Of a DNA stretch of 64,000 bases, positions 16,419 through 23,895 are shown piece by piece. The notes below the pieces were generated by a model. It did no database searches. It saw nothing but the letters and a program-made list of their open reading frames with translations, and had not been told where the DNA came from. The stretch comes from an uncultured Clostridium sp. (GTDB lineage: Bacteria; Bacillota; Clostridia; TANB77; CAG-508): NCBI GenBank assembly GCA_948467875.1, contig CAOKFZ010000002.1, positions 1 through 64,000 on the forward strand, written 5' to 3'. Position numbers and translations under genes: made by a program. Numbering within the stretch: the first letter of the stretch is position 1; every line of letters starts with the position of its first letter.

Positions 16419-16854
16419 ATGAGAAATCAAAGACGGAATTACAATGGTAAGTCTTGTTATTTATATTATTTCATTTGTAGTTATAATTGGTATTGTGGGC
16501 GTGATAACTACTGTTTTTAACAGCAATATCAAAGATATTAATAGGACAAATGGTACAAGCTCAGAATACAATAAATTTAATTTATATATGTTGGACCAGA
16601 CACAAGAAGGATATTCTGTTGCAAAATGCAGTGATGAGACAGATGTTGCGGGTTATGTGACATTTTCAAATGGAAAAAATTCTAACACATTTGTTTTATT
16701 GGAAAATATGCTTTATTTTAATAAAATAAAATTGTGTGAAAATGTTGAGGAATTTAAAGTCAAAAAAGAAGTTGCTGAGAATGGAAATGATATTTTGAAA
16801 ACATACATTAATATTAATGGGACGGTTTATTCAACAGATTATGTGATAGAATAA
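16419..16854 (+). CDS. Type IV prepilin-like protein, read through a +1 shift at CGG
   Basis: Translation from the ATG at 16419 (AGAGGTG upstream) gives MRNQR and then meets CGG at 16434-16436. Skipping the C reads GGA ATT ACA ATG, giving the prepilin cleavage signature R-G-ITMVSLVIY with a following membrane helix. The rest is a 137-residue pseudopilin-like body ending YSTDYVIE. In the zero frame the product ends after about 30 residues. The +1 frame lacks any ribosome binding site near its own first ATG (16444), so the shifted reading makes sense of both the start and the motif. Length about 144 residues. The partner pilus system is not evident nearby; its substrate is unknown. Confidence 0.72.
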
Positions 16855-16860
16855 ATTAAA

Positions 16861-16891
16861 AGGGACAATTTTGTGATTGTCCCTAATTTTT
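16861..16891. terminator. Bidirectional terminator
   Basis: AGGGACAAT (16861-16869) pairs with ATTGTCCCT (16876-16884) with a T-run on the right and A/T-rich sequence on the left. It lies between converging genes and overlaps the stop codon of the minus-strand gene. Confidence 0.75.
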
Positions 16892-18007
16892 TTCACGAAT
16901 TGCTTCTTCAAATAGCAATTTTAATTTATTAAATAATCGGCGGAAAAAGTTGAAACCAAATTGGTCTTTGCTTAAGTCAAGTAAGTCAGTTTGTAGGTCA
17001 TTTAAGTAATTTAGTACGCCATGTTTGTTAATTAGCTCTTCTTTTTCTTCCAATTTATTCATCATTTCGCAATAAAATTTCGAATAAAAATCATCATTTT
17101 CTGCCATAAATAAAATATTGTTAAAAGTGTATAAACGTTCTCTAAGCAGTTTTAGAGAAGCAGTATCTCGAACATTGTCTAACTCAGTATAAAAGCAATT
17201 TTCGACAATTAACTTTTGAGTTGAAAGCGTTAGATTAAAAATAAAATTTTTAATCGAGTCAATTTTAGTATTGAGTTTTTTTATTTTATTGAGACTTGCA
17301 TTATTTTGGGAATAGTCGGCAAGTTCTGCATATGAAAACGACAGAAGTTCCTCATAATGGATAATTAAATCAAAATTTTTTTCAATGGTATGATAAACTT
17401 TTTCGTTTGATTTTGCAATAAACGTATTTTTGAAGATGTAATTGCTATACAAAGTGCTATGAAAAAGTGGATAAGTGCCTGTAAAATAAGCCATTTGATT
17501 AATAAGTGCAGTTTCGATGGGGTAAAATAAGGGGCTTGGTGTATGAAAATTTAAGTTATAGTATTTTACAGTATCTTCTTGAATGCCAGCAACTTTGGTA
17601 GCCATCAGTTGCACAGCAGCTTCGTTAATGCCTTGTCCTTTATTAGAAGAAAAATCATACAAACCCAATTTTAAAAGTTTTCCATTGGGATTTTTGACTT
17701 CTTGAATAGCATGAAGGCATTCATGGATCACTAAAGTGTCAAGGTTTTCTAAATCCATGGTATCACTAAAATAGATTGCGTTTATTTTTGAAAAATATTT
17801 GGCAGCAGTGGAATCCGCTGGCATTTTTGCGATAAACATGTCTAAGGTGGAAAGCATCAAAAAAATATCGTTTTGATTTAAATTATGTTCCGGAAAAGTA
17901 TTACAAATTTTTTCAGAGATAAGGTTCGCAATTCGGTTTATTTGAGATTTTTCTAATTGAGATTTTACTTCAATTCCTTCTTTTTTGAGGATAGAATTTA
18001 TGTTCAT
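16883..18007 (-). CDS. Putative zinc metallopeptidase-like cytoplasmic protein (HExxH)
   Basis: A 374-residue protein without signal peptide. Residues 91-103 contain HECLH at 95-99, an HExxH zinc-binding motif, and a possible third ligand Glu in GINEAAVQL (about residue 129), the arrangement of gluzincin-type peptidases. The second half is long, helical and charged. The family is not one I can name. The ATG follows AAAGGAG on the minus strand. Activity is inferred only from the motif. Confidence 0.65.
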   Translation of the reverse strand: MNINSILKKEGIEVKSQLEKSQINRIANLISEKICNTFPEHNLNQNDIFLMLSTLDMFIAKMPADSTAAKYFSKINAIYFSDTMDLENLDTLVIHECLHAIQEVKNPNGKLLKLGLYDFSSNKGQGINEAAVQLMATKVAGIQEDTVKYYNLNFHTPSPLFYPIETALINQMAYFTGTYPLFHSTLYSNYIFKNTFIAKSNEKVYHTIEKNFDLIIHYEELLSFSYAELADYSQNNASLNKIKKLNTKIDSIKNFIFNLTLSTQKLIVENCFYTELDNVRDTASLKLLRERLYTFNNILFMAENDDFYSKFYCEMMNKLEEKEELINKHGVLNYLNDLQTDLLDLSKDQFGFNFFRRLFNKLKLLFEEAIREKN

Positions 18008-18079
18008 AAAAAACTCCTTTGTACATGATACTTTTATTATATACCAAATTGCAGAAGAAATAAAGGGAAAACTAGAAAA

Positions 18080-18127
18080 TATATATTACATTTACGTTAC
18101 AAAAATGTTACTAAAATGTAATATATA
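18080..18127. promoter_or_regulatory. Inverted repeat upstream of the cohesin-like gene promoter
   Basis: A 14-base perfect inverted repeat (18080-18093 with 18114-18127) encloses two GTTAC copies. GTTAC-type boxes also precede the adhesin at 31961 and the pilin promoter at 61951, so a shared regulator is possible. Confidence 0.45.
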
Positions 18128-18132
18128 AGTAC

Positions 18133-18161
18133 TTGATTTTTTTTAATAAACGTTGTATAAT
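18133..18161 (+). promoter_or_regulatory. Promoter of the cohesin-like surface protein
   Basis: TTGATT (18133-18138), 17-base spacer, TATAAT (18156-18161). Confidence 0.7.
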
Positions 18162-18197
18162 AGAAATAACGATAAAATGATTAAAAGGAGAAATGCT

Positions 18198-19001
18198 ATG
18201 AAAAAGAAGATTTTTTGTATAATATTAATTGTTATGGTAGCCATATTTGCTATGTCAACTGCAGTAAGTGCGCTAAGTTTTACTGCTGCTATGTCAACGA
18301 ATTCTACAACAGTTCAAGAAGCAACCGAATTTACAGTGAGAATTAGAGTTTCTAATTTGGATGTGGGAACGAATGGAATTAATTCTTTGAAGGGTGATTT
18401 AAAATATGATACAGAAGTATTTGAACCAATTAACGAGTCAAGTGTGATTGGATTGAATAAATGGAATGCAACTTATGATAATACAACAGGAAAAATTGAA
18501 TTAACGAAAAGTATGTTTGTTTCATCAACACAAGAAGTTTTGTCGATTACTTTTAAAACAAAAGCAGGAGTAACTGGTAAAAAAGGTTCGATAGCATTTA
18601 ATAATATTACAGCTTCTAATAGTGAAACCGATATTTCTGCAACGGATATTTCTACTTCGATTACAGTTGGTACACCAGATTCTACGAGCAATACGACAAA
18701 TACTGCGAATACAACAAACACAAGCAATAGTACTTTATCAATTCCTACAATAACAAGTAATACCAATAATACAGCCAATAACACGAATAATACAAACACA
18801 GCCAATAGAACAAACAACACGAACACGAATACAAATACTTCTAATGTTTCAAGCTATGTCAACACAATGACAAATACAACTTCAAATGAAAATATGCCAA
18901 AAACAGGTGTCAGTGATACATTGCTTGTTTTGACAGTAGTTGCAATAGCCGTAGCATTTGGGTTCTATATAAAAATCGAAAAATTAAATAAGGATATGTA
19001 A
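18198..19001 (+). CDS. Sortase-anchored cell-surface protein with a cohesin-like domain
   Basis: The 267-residue protein has a signal peptide (about residues 1-30, ending VSA), a beta-rich domain of about 125 residues resembling cohesin (TEFTVRIRVSNLD, LKGDLKYDTEVFEP, LSITFKTKAG), an Asn/Thr-rich linker of about 70 residues, and a C-terminal sorting signal: MPKTG at about 233-237, a membrane helix and a charged tail. MPKTG is a plausible LPxTG variant for sortase A or a housekeeping sortase. The ATG at 18198 follows AAAAGGAG; an earlier in-frame ATG at 18153 overlaps the -10 promoter element. Cohesins bind dockerins, but a scaffoldin role is not implied by one domain. Confidence 0.75.
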   Translation: MKKKIFCIILIVMVAIFAMSTAVSALSFTAAMSTNSTTVQEATEFTVRIRVSNLDVGTNGINSLKGDLKYDTEVFEPINESSVIGLNKWNATYDNTTGKIELTKSMFVSSTQEVLSITFKTKAGVTGKKGSIAFNNITASNSETDISATDISTSITVGTPDSTSNTTNTANTTNTSNSTLSIPTITSNTNNTANNTNNTNTANRTNNTNTNTNTSNVSSYVNTMTNTTSNENMPKTGVSDTLLVLTVVAIAVAFGFYIKIEKLNKDM

Positions 19002-19005
19002 GAGA

Positions 19006-19040
19006 AAAAGCTTTACTTTGTAGTAAGGCTTTTCTATTAT
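19006..19040 (+). terminator. Terminator after the cohesin-like gene
   Basis: AAAAGCTTTACT pairs with AGTAAGGCTTTT (one G-U) around TTGT, followed by CTATTATT. Confidence 0.65.
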
Positions 19041-19046
19041 TAAAAA

Positions 19047-19075
19047 TTGACTTTTTATGTAAAATATGTTATAAT
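19047..19075 (+). promoter_or_regulatory. Promoter of the large membrane protein gene
   Basis: TTGACT (19047-19052), 17-base spacer, TATAAT (19070-19075). Confidence 0.75.
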
Positions 19076-19168
19076 AAAATTAAGCAAAATTATTTGCAAA
19101 TATAATCGAAAAGGAGGATAGGTTTTTATTGTAACTATTAATTTCAATTCTAGCAAAGGAGAGACCAT

Positions 19169-20947
19169 ATGAAAACAATCAAATCAGTAATAACAATCGT
19201 AGTAATAGCACTGTGTGCGTTATGGTATTATGTTACATTGCCACCATTATCGCTAGCTTATGCAGAAGGAGTTGTCTTTCTTGGTGTGGCAGTTGTAGTG
19301 GCAGCAGCGATAGTTGCTTGGTGGATTTCAGGAGAATCCAAATATCGGTTTGGTTTGCCATTAGTAGTAGTTATTTTATTTTTTGTAGTTTTAATAGGTG
19401 GAGTTCTTATAGGTAGCCCAATTTTTACTTCCTCTACAATGTATAATCAGATAGGAAAAGTGCAGGAAAAATCCTTTAAGGATGATGTTGTAGAAATTGA
19501 CACAACTCAAATCCCAGTGGTAGATATTGAATTGGCTGCAAAATTGGCTGACAAGAAGTTGGGAGAAGACTTAGCTTTAGGTTCACAAATGGAAGTTGGT
19601 AAATTTACAAATAAACAGCAAGTAAATGGCAAACTTTTATACGTGGCTCCATTGGAACACCGTGATTTTTTTAAGTGGAATTCCAATAAAATGGGAACAA
19701 CGGCATATGTTGTTGTGTCGGCTACAAATCCAAATGATGTTCAATTGGTTAAAGAACTTGATGGAAAGGAAATCAGGTTGAAATATTTAACCAGTGCCTA
19801 TTTTTCGAGCAATTTGAAACGTCATTTACGTTCAAATGGATATAGGAATGTCGGTCTTACAGAGTACAGTTTTGAGCTAGATGATACAGGAAGACCGTAT
19901 TGGGTGGTAACGACTTATGAAAACACAACCATTTGGGGAAATCCAGAAGCAACAGGAGTTGTAGTATGTGATGCTCAAACCGGAGAGTGTAATTGGTATT
20001 CTATTCAAGATGCACCAGAATGGGTTGATATTATCCAGCCTGAAAGTTTTATAATAAAACAAATAAAGAATTATGGCGAATATGTACACGGCGTGTGGAA
20101 TTTTTCTGAGAAAGATAAATTGTCTATGACAGAGCATATTACGACTGTATATAATGAAGGAGATTGTTATTATTATACAGGAATGAGTTCTGTTGGGAAA
20201 GATAATGGTACAGTCGGATTTGTAATGGTAAATACACGTGATAAATCTGTTAAAATGTATCGGATGGTTGGTGCAACAGAAGAAGCGGCAATGCGAAGCG
20301 CTGAAGGAAAAGTCCAAAATATGGGATATACAGCGACTACTCCAATACCATTATTGGTTTCTGGAATACCAACTTATTTTTGTACACTTAAAGATAATGA
20401 AGGACTGGTGAAACAATATGCTATGTTAAAAATTGAAGATTATTCAATTGTGGCAAGTGATACAACCATTATGGCAACTAAAAGAGCCTTTATTAATGAT
20501 GTAAATAACAGTGGCGCATCAGTTGATTTTGGAAATGAGGCGTATGGTTATACAGTTGAAGGAAAAATTTCCAGAATTAATTCCAACATAGAAAGTGGGG
20601 AAACTTATTATTATATGGTTCTTGATGACGATGCAACCAAGTTGTTTTTGGCATCTTATACTGTATCAGAGGAATTGCCGATTACTCGTGAAGGCGACAG
20701 GGTAAAAATTTCTTATGTGGATGAGGCAAATGGAACCATTAATATTGGTTCATTTGATAATTTAGAGTTTACACAGAAAATTAGTGAAGGACAACAGAAA
20801 CTAAATGAAGAGCGTCAAAATTTGATGGATAGCCAGGATAATCAAATTATTAATGTAAACCCTGAAGCGAACCAAGCAGAGTGGGATAGTTTATCAGATG
20901 AAGAAAGGGCGAAATTGTTAGAAGGAATAGAGAAGAAAGACGAATAA
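19169..20947 (+). CDS. Large membrane protein of unknown function
   Basis: A 592-residue protein with three hydrophobic segments at the N-terminus (about residues 5-25, 33-55 and 62-85) and a large hydrophilic, probably extracytoplasmic region with repeated strand patterns, ending in a Gln/Glu-rich tail. I do not recognise the family; the alternating YWVVTTYENTTIWG and VVVCDAQTGE strands resemble PepSY-like folds, but this is weak. The ATG follows AAAGGAG. It contains two of the three CGG codons in the window that are plainly read in frame (19346 and 20261), both after TAT, so it acts as a control for the frameshift idea. It is a single-gene unit. Confidence 0.7.
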   Translation: MKTIKSVITIVVIALCALWYYVTLPPLSLAYAEGVVFLGVAVVVAAAIVAWWISGESKYRFGLPLVVVILFFVVLIGGVLIGSPIFTSSTMYNQIGKVQEKSFKDDVVEIDTTQIPVVDIELAAKLADKKLGEDLALGSQMEVGKFTNKQQVNGKLLYVAPLEHRDFFKWNSNKMGTTAYVVVSATNPNDVQLVKELDGKEIRLKYLTSAYFSSNLKRHLRSNGYRNVGLTEYSFELDDTGRPYWVVTTYENTTIWGNPEATGVVVCDAQTGECNWYSIQDAPEWVDIIQPESFIIKQIKNYGEYVHGVWNFSEKDKLSMTEHITTVYNEGDCYYYTGMSSVGKDNGTVGFVMVNTRDKSVKMYRMVGATEEAAMRSAEGKVQNMGYTATTPIPLLVSGIPTYFCTLKDNEGLVKQYAMLKIEDYSIVASDTTIMATKRAFINDVNNSGASVDFGNEAYGYTVEGKISRINSNIESGETYYYMVLDDDATKLFLASYTVSEELPITREGDRVKISYVDEANGTINIGSFDNLEFTQKISEGQQKLNEERQNLMDSQDNQIINVNPEANQAEWDSLSDEERAKLLEGIEKKDE

Positions 20948-20985
20948 GAAAAGATAAGTAATAAATGTAAAAATCTATTTTTAAG

Positions 20986-21020
20986 CAAAAAGCGGGATGT
21001 AATGTCCTGCTTTTTGTGAT
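20986..21020 (+). terminator. Terminator after the large membrane protein gene
   Basis: CAAAAAGCGGGA pairs with TCCTGCTTTTTG around a short loop, with Ts in and after the right arm. Confidence 0.7.
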
Positions 21021-21043
21021 TGTAAAATTTTTTTGGTAAATCC

Positions 21044-21072
21044 TTGTTTTTTCTTTCAAAAACGTGTACAAT
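21044..21072 (+). promoter_or_regulatory. Promoter of rnc
   Basis: TTGTTT (21044-21049), 17-base spacer, TACAAT (21067-21072). Confidence 0.55.
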
Positions 21073-21098
21073 ATAAATGTAAAGAAAGAGGAGAAAAG

Positions 21099-21773
21099 AT
21101 GAAAGAGTTAGAAGAAAGTATAGGTTATGTTTTTCAAAATAAAGAATTACTTAAAAATGCTTTAACACATACGTCATATGCGTATGAGAATAAAGTCAAA
21201 AGTAATGAGAGATTGGAATATTTGGGTGATAGCATTTTAGAATTTGTTAGTAGCAAATATTTATTTGAAAATTTTGGAAATTTGTCAGAAGGAGAGATGA
21301 CTAAAGTTAGGGCTTATAGTGTTTGCGAGGAGAGCCTTTTTAAGATTGCGCAAAAGCATAATTTTAGTGATTTCTTATATTTGGGAAGAAGTGAGAAAAT
21401 GTCTCATTCTGTTAAAAAAGCGATTATTGCAGATAGTGTGGAAGCAGTGATTGCAGCGATTTATTTGGATGGAGGTTTGGAGCCTGCTGAAAAATTTATT
21501 TTAGAAAATATTAGAGAACAAATTGAATTTGCTAGCCAGAACGTTGGAATGAAAGATTACAAAACTGTTTTGCAGGAAGAGCTTCAAAAAAATGGGGAAG
21601 TTGTAATTAAATATAATTTGATAAAAGAAGAGGGACCTGACCATGCCAAGATTTTTACAGTTGATGTAGAATGTGATGGCGAGAAAATGGCAGAAGGAAC
21701 TGGAAAAAGCAAGAAAAAAGCAGAAATGGAAGCAGCTAGAAAAGCATTGAAGCAAAGAAAGGAAAAAATATGA
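21099..21773 (+). CDS. rnc: Ribonuclease III
   Basis: RNase III cleaves double-stranded RNA, including rRNA precursors. The 224-residue protein has the endonuclease domain with the signature NERLEYLGDSILEFV (about residues 38-52) and the second acidic cluster near DSVEAVIAAIYLDGG, then a C-terminal double-stranded RNA-binding domain ending GKSKKKAEMEAARKAL. The ATG at 21099 follows AGAGGAG. It overlaps the following radical SAM gene by 4 bases. Confidence 0.95.
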   Translation: MKELEESIGYVFQNKELLKNALTHTSYAYENKVKSNERLEYLGDSILEFVSSKYLFENFGNLSEGEMTKVRAYSVCEESLFKIAQKHNFSDFLYLGRSEKMSHSVKKAIIADSVEAVIAAIYLDGGLEPAEKFILENIREQIEFASQNVGMKDYKTVLQEELQKNGEVVIKYNLIKEEGPDHAKIFTVDVECDGEKMAEGTGKSKKKAEMEAARKALKQRKEKI

Positions 21774-22846
21774 AAAAACAATATATTATTCCAATATTTG
21801 TGCCACATTTAGGATGCCCAAATGATTGTACTTTTTGCAATCAAAGGCAAATTAGTGGACAACAAAAAAAAGTAACGCCCCAAGATGTGAGAGAAATAAT
21901 TGAATATTATTTGGGACTTTTTAAGGAAAAAGAGGCAACTAAGGAAGTGGCGTTTTTTGGTGGAAGTTTTACGGGAATTGATATGAAAACCCAAAATGAG
22001 TTGTTGGAAGTTGCATATGATTATGTTAAGCAGAAGAAAATTGATAGTATCCGAATTTCGACCAGACCAGACTATATTGATAGACAAACATTGAAACGAC
22101 TAAAAAAATTCAAAGTTAAAACGATTGAACTTGGTGTACAGTCGACAAATGATTATATTTTGCAAAAGTGCAAAAGAGGGCATACTTATAAGGACGTAAA
22201 ACGTGCCTCACGTTTAATTCGTTTATATGGTTTTCGATTGGGACATCAAATGATGGTGGGGTTGCCTGATAGTACACGTTTGGATGAAATGAATACAGCA
22301 CATGATTTAGTGAAATTGAAACCCAAAGTGGTGCGAATTTATCCTGTTTTGGTAATTAAAGATACGGAGTTGGAGCAGGAATATTTGAGGGGCGAATATG
22401 AGCCACTGACGTTAAGGCAAGCGGTTGAAATTTGTAAGGAACTGAGTCAATTTTTTGAGAAAAAAAGGGTAAAAGTCATTCGCATAGGACTGCAAAGTAC
22501 AGATACGATTATGAGTTCTGAAAAACCTGGAAGCGTAGTGGTTGCGGGACCTTATCATGAAAATATTAGGCAGTTAGTGAGTTCTTCCTATTATTACGAT
22601 ATAATGAATGAGAAAATCAAGAAAATTAATACTAAAGCAAAAGAAATAAAAATAACGATTAATCCACAAATTGTGAATGAAATTGTGGGTTACAAAAGAG
22701 AGAATATTGAAAAAATAAAAGAGAATTATAATTTAGATGTGAAAATTGAGCAAAATTGGAAGTATAGTTTGAAGAAAATTCATGTGGAAATTACGAAAAC
22801 GTATAAAGAATTCGCAGACGATGATGAAAATTGTGTAAAAAAATAG
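21770..22846 (+). CDS. Radical SAM protein, Elp3-like/COG1243 type
   Basis: A 358-residue radical SAM enzyme. C16, C20 and C23 form CxxxCxxC within GCPNDCTFCNQRQISG, which binds a [4Fe-4S] cluster and SAM. FFGGSFTGI and ELGVQSTND follow as in the Elp3-like radical SAM group. A gene of this type commonly follows rnc and precedes smc in clostridia; here smc is absent. The acetyltransferase domain of true Elp3 is missing. Substrate unknown. ATGA overlap with rnc implies coupled translation. Confidence 0.8.
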   Translation: MKKQYIIPIFVPHLGCPNDCTFCNQRQISGQQKKVTPQDVREIIEYYLGLFKEKEATKEVAFFGGSFTGIDMKTQNELLEVAYDYVKQKKIDSIRISTRPDYIDRQTLKRLKKFKVKTIELGVQSTNDYILQKCKRGHTYKDVKRASRLIRLYGFRLGHQMMVGLPDSTRLDEMNTAHDLVKLKPKVVRIYPVLVIKDTELEQEYLRGEYEPLTLRQAVEICKELSQFFEKKRVKVIRIGLQSTDTIMSSEKPGSVVVAGPYHENIRQLVSSSYYYDIMNEKIKKINTKAKEIKITINPQIVNEIVGYKRENIEKIKENYNLDVKIEQNWKYSLKKIHVEITKTYKEFADDDENCVKK

Positions 22847-22879
22847 GATAAGATACCACGAATTGCCAATACTAAAAAT

Positions 22880-23713
22880 ATGAAAAAGATAATGAAAGAA
22901 TATAGTTTATTTATTTTCGGAAGCATAATTGCGGCTATGGGAACGAGTTTGTTTTTGCTTCCGAACCAATTATCCAGTGGCGGATTTTCAGGAATTGCCA
23001 CTATTTTGTATTATTTATTTAATATTCAAATGGGGACCACGATTATTCTTTTGAATATTCCAGTTTTTATTTTGGCATTTATTAGAGAAGGCAAGCAGTT
23101 TGTGGCAAAAACAATTGTGGCGACATTTGTTTTTTCAGAAGCAATTAATTTTTTTGAAAAATTTGAGCCAGTGACCAATGACAAAATTTTGGCGAGTGTG
23201 TATGGGGGAATTATTATTGGAATTGGGCTGGCTCTTGTGTTTAAAGGAAAAAGTTCGACAGGTGGAACAGACTTAATTGCCAACATTATTGTGACTTATA
23301 ATAATGAAGTCAGCATAGGCAATGTGTTGCAGATTTTAGATATTATTGTGGTAGTTTTGAATATTGTGTTTTTAGGTCAAATTGAAATTGGTTTATATTC
23401 TGCAATTGCGATATTTTTGATTAATAAAATGCTGGATTTGATTTTTGAAGGTATTAACTTTAGTAAAATGATTTATATTGTTTCTAACGAATATGAAGCA
23501 ATTGCAGATGTGATTAATCAAGAGATAAAACGTGGGGCAACAGGGCTGTATGGGAAGGGCATGTACACAAATGAGGAAAAAATGATTGTGATGTGTGTTG
23601 CGAAACGAAAACATATTATTAAAATCAAAGAAATTTCGAAGCAAATTGATCCGAATGCTTTTGTGATTATCACAGATGCCAGAGAAGTTTATGGGCTCGG
23701 TTTTAAAAATTGA
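22880..23713 (+). CDS. YitT family membrane protein
   Basis: A 277-residue protein with five or six membrane helices (FIFGSIIAAMGTSLFLLPN, a GIATILYYLFNI segment, and GKSSTGGTDLIA) and a C-terminal soluble DUF2179 domain (about residues 200-277) ending ITDAREVYGLGF. This is the YitT family architecture; function is not established. The ribosome binding site is weak (AGGATAAG), so the start could be the ATG at 22880 or 22892. Confidence 0.88.
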   Translation: MKKIMKEYSLFIFGSIIAAMGTSLFLLPNQLSSGGFSGIATILYYLFNIQMGTTIILLNIPVFILAFIREGKQFVAKTIVATFVFSEAINFFEKFEPVTNDKILASVYGGIIIGIGLALVFKGKSSTGGTDLIANIIVTYNNEVSIGNVLQILDIIVVVLNIVFLGQIEIGLYSAIAIFLINKMLDLIFEGINFSKMIYIVSNEYEAIADVINQEIKRGATGLYGKGMYTNEEKMIVMCVAKRKHIIKIKEISKQIDPNAFVIITDAREVYGLGFKN

Positions 23714-23738
23714 CAAATTATGTGAAATATAATATAAT
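23710..23738 (+). promoter_or_regulatory. Consensus promoter of the 29-residue small gene
   Basis: TTGACA (23710-23715), 17-base spacer, TATAAT (23733-23738), overlapping the yitT stop codon. It is a perfect consensus in front of a very short gene. Confidence 0.8.
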
Positions 23739-23770
23739 AAATTAAAAATAAATTTAGGAGGTGCACAATT

Positions 23771-23860
23771 ATGTTTGCACAAAGATTTTTGGCAATTAAA
23801 AAGGCACAAAAACAGCAGGAAGAGAAAAAAAGAAAGGATGACAACAAGAAAGAAAAATAA
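23771..23860 (+). CDS. Small charged protein of 29 residues
   Basis: A short ORF beginning MFAQRFLAIKKAQKQQEEK and continuing as a Lys/Asp-rich tail. It has a consensus promoter, a strong ribosome binding site (TAGGAGGTG), and its own terminator directly after the stop. The N-terminal dozen residues could form an amphipathic helix. No family is recognised. The complete expression signals argue it is a real gene, or a small RNA with an embedded peptide. Confidence 0.65.
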   Translation: MFAQRFLAIKKAQKQQEEKKRKDDNKKEK

Positions 23861-23862
23861 TA

Positions 23863-23893
23863 AAAAAGCTGGCTTTAAATGCCAGCTTTTTAG
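23863..23893. terminator. Terminator between the small gene and clpE
   Basis: AAAAAGCTGGC (23863-23873) pairs perfectly with GCCAGCTTTTT (23881-23891). It works in both directions for the converging genes. Confidence 0.85.
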
Positions 23894-23895
23894 AT

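Noticed and set aside
16444..16854. Prepilin-like gene starting at its own ATG (16444)
   Set aside because: No ribosome binding site at usable distance and the Gly needed for prepilin cleavage would be missing; the ATG at 16419 has a proper site.
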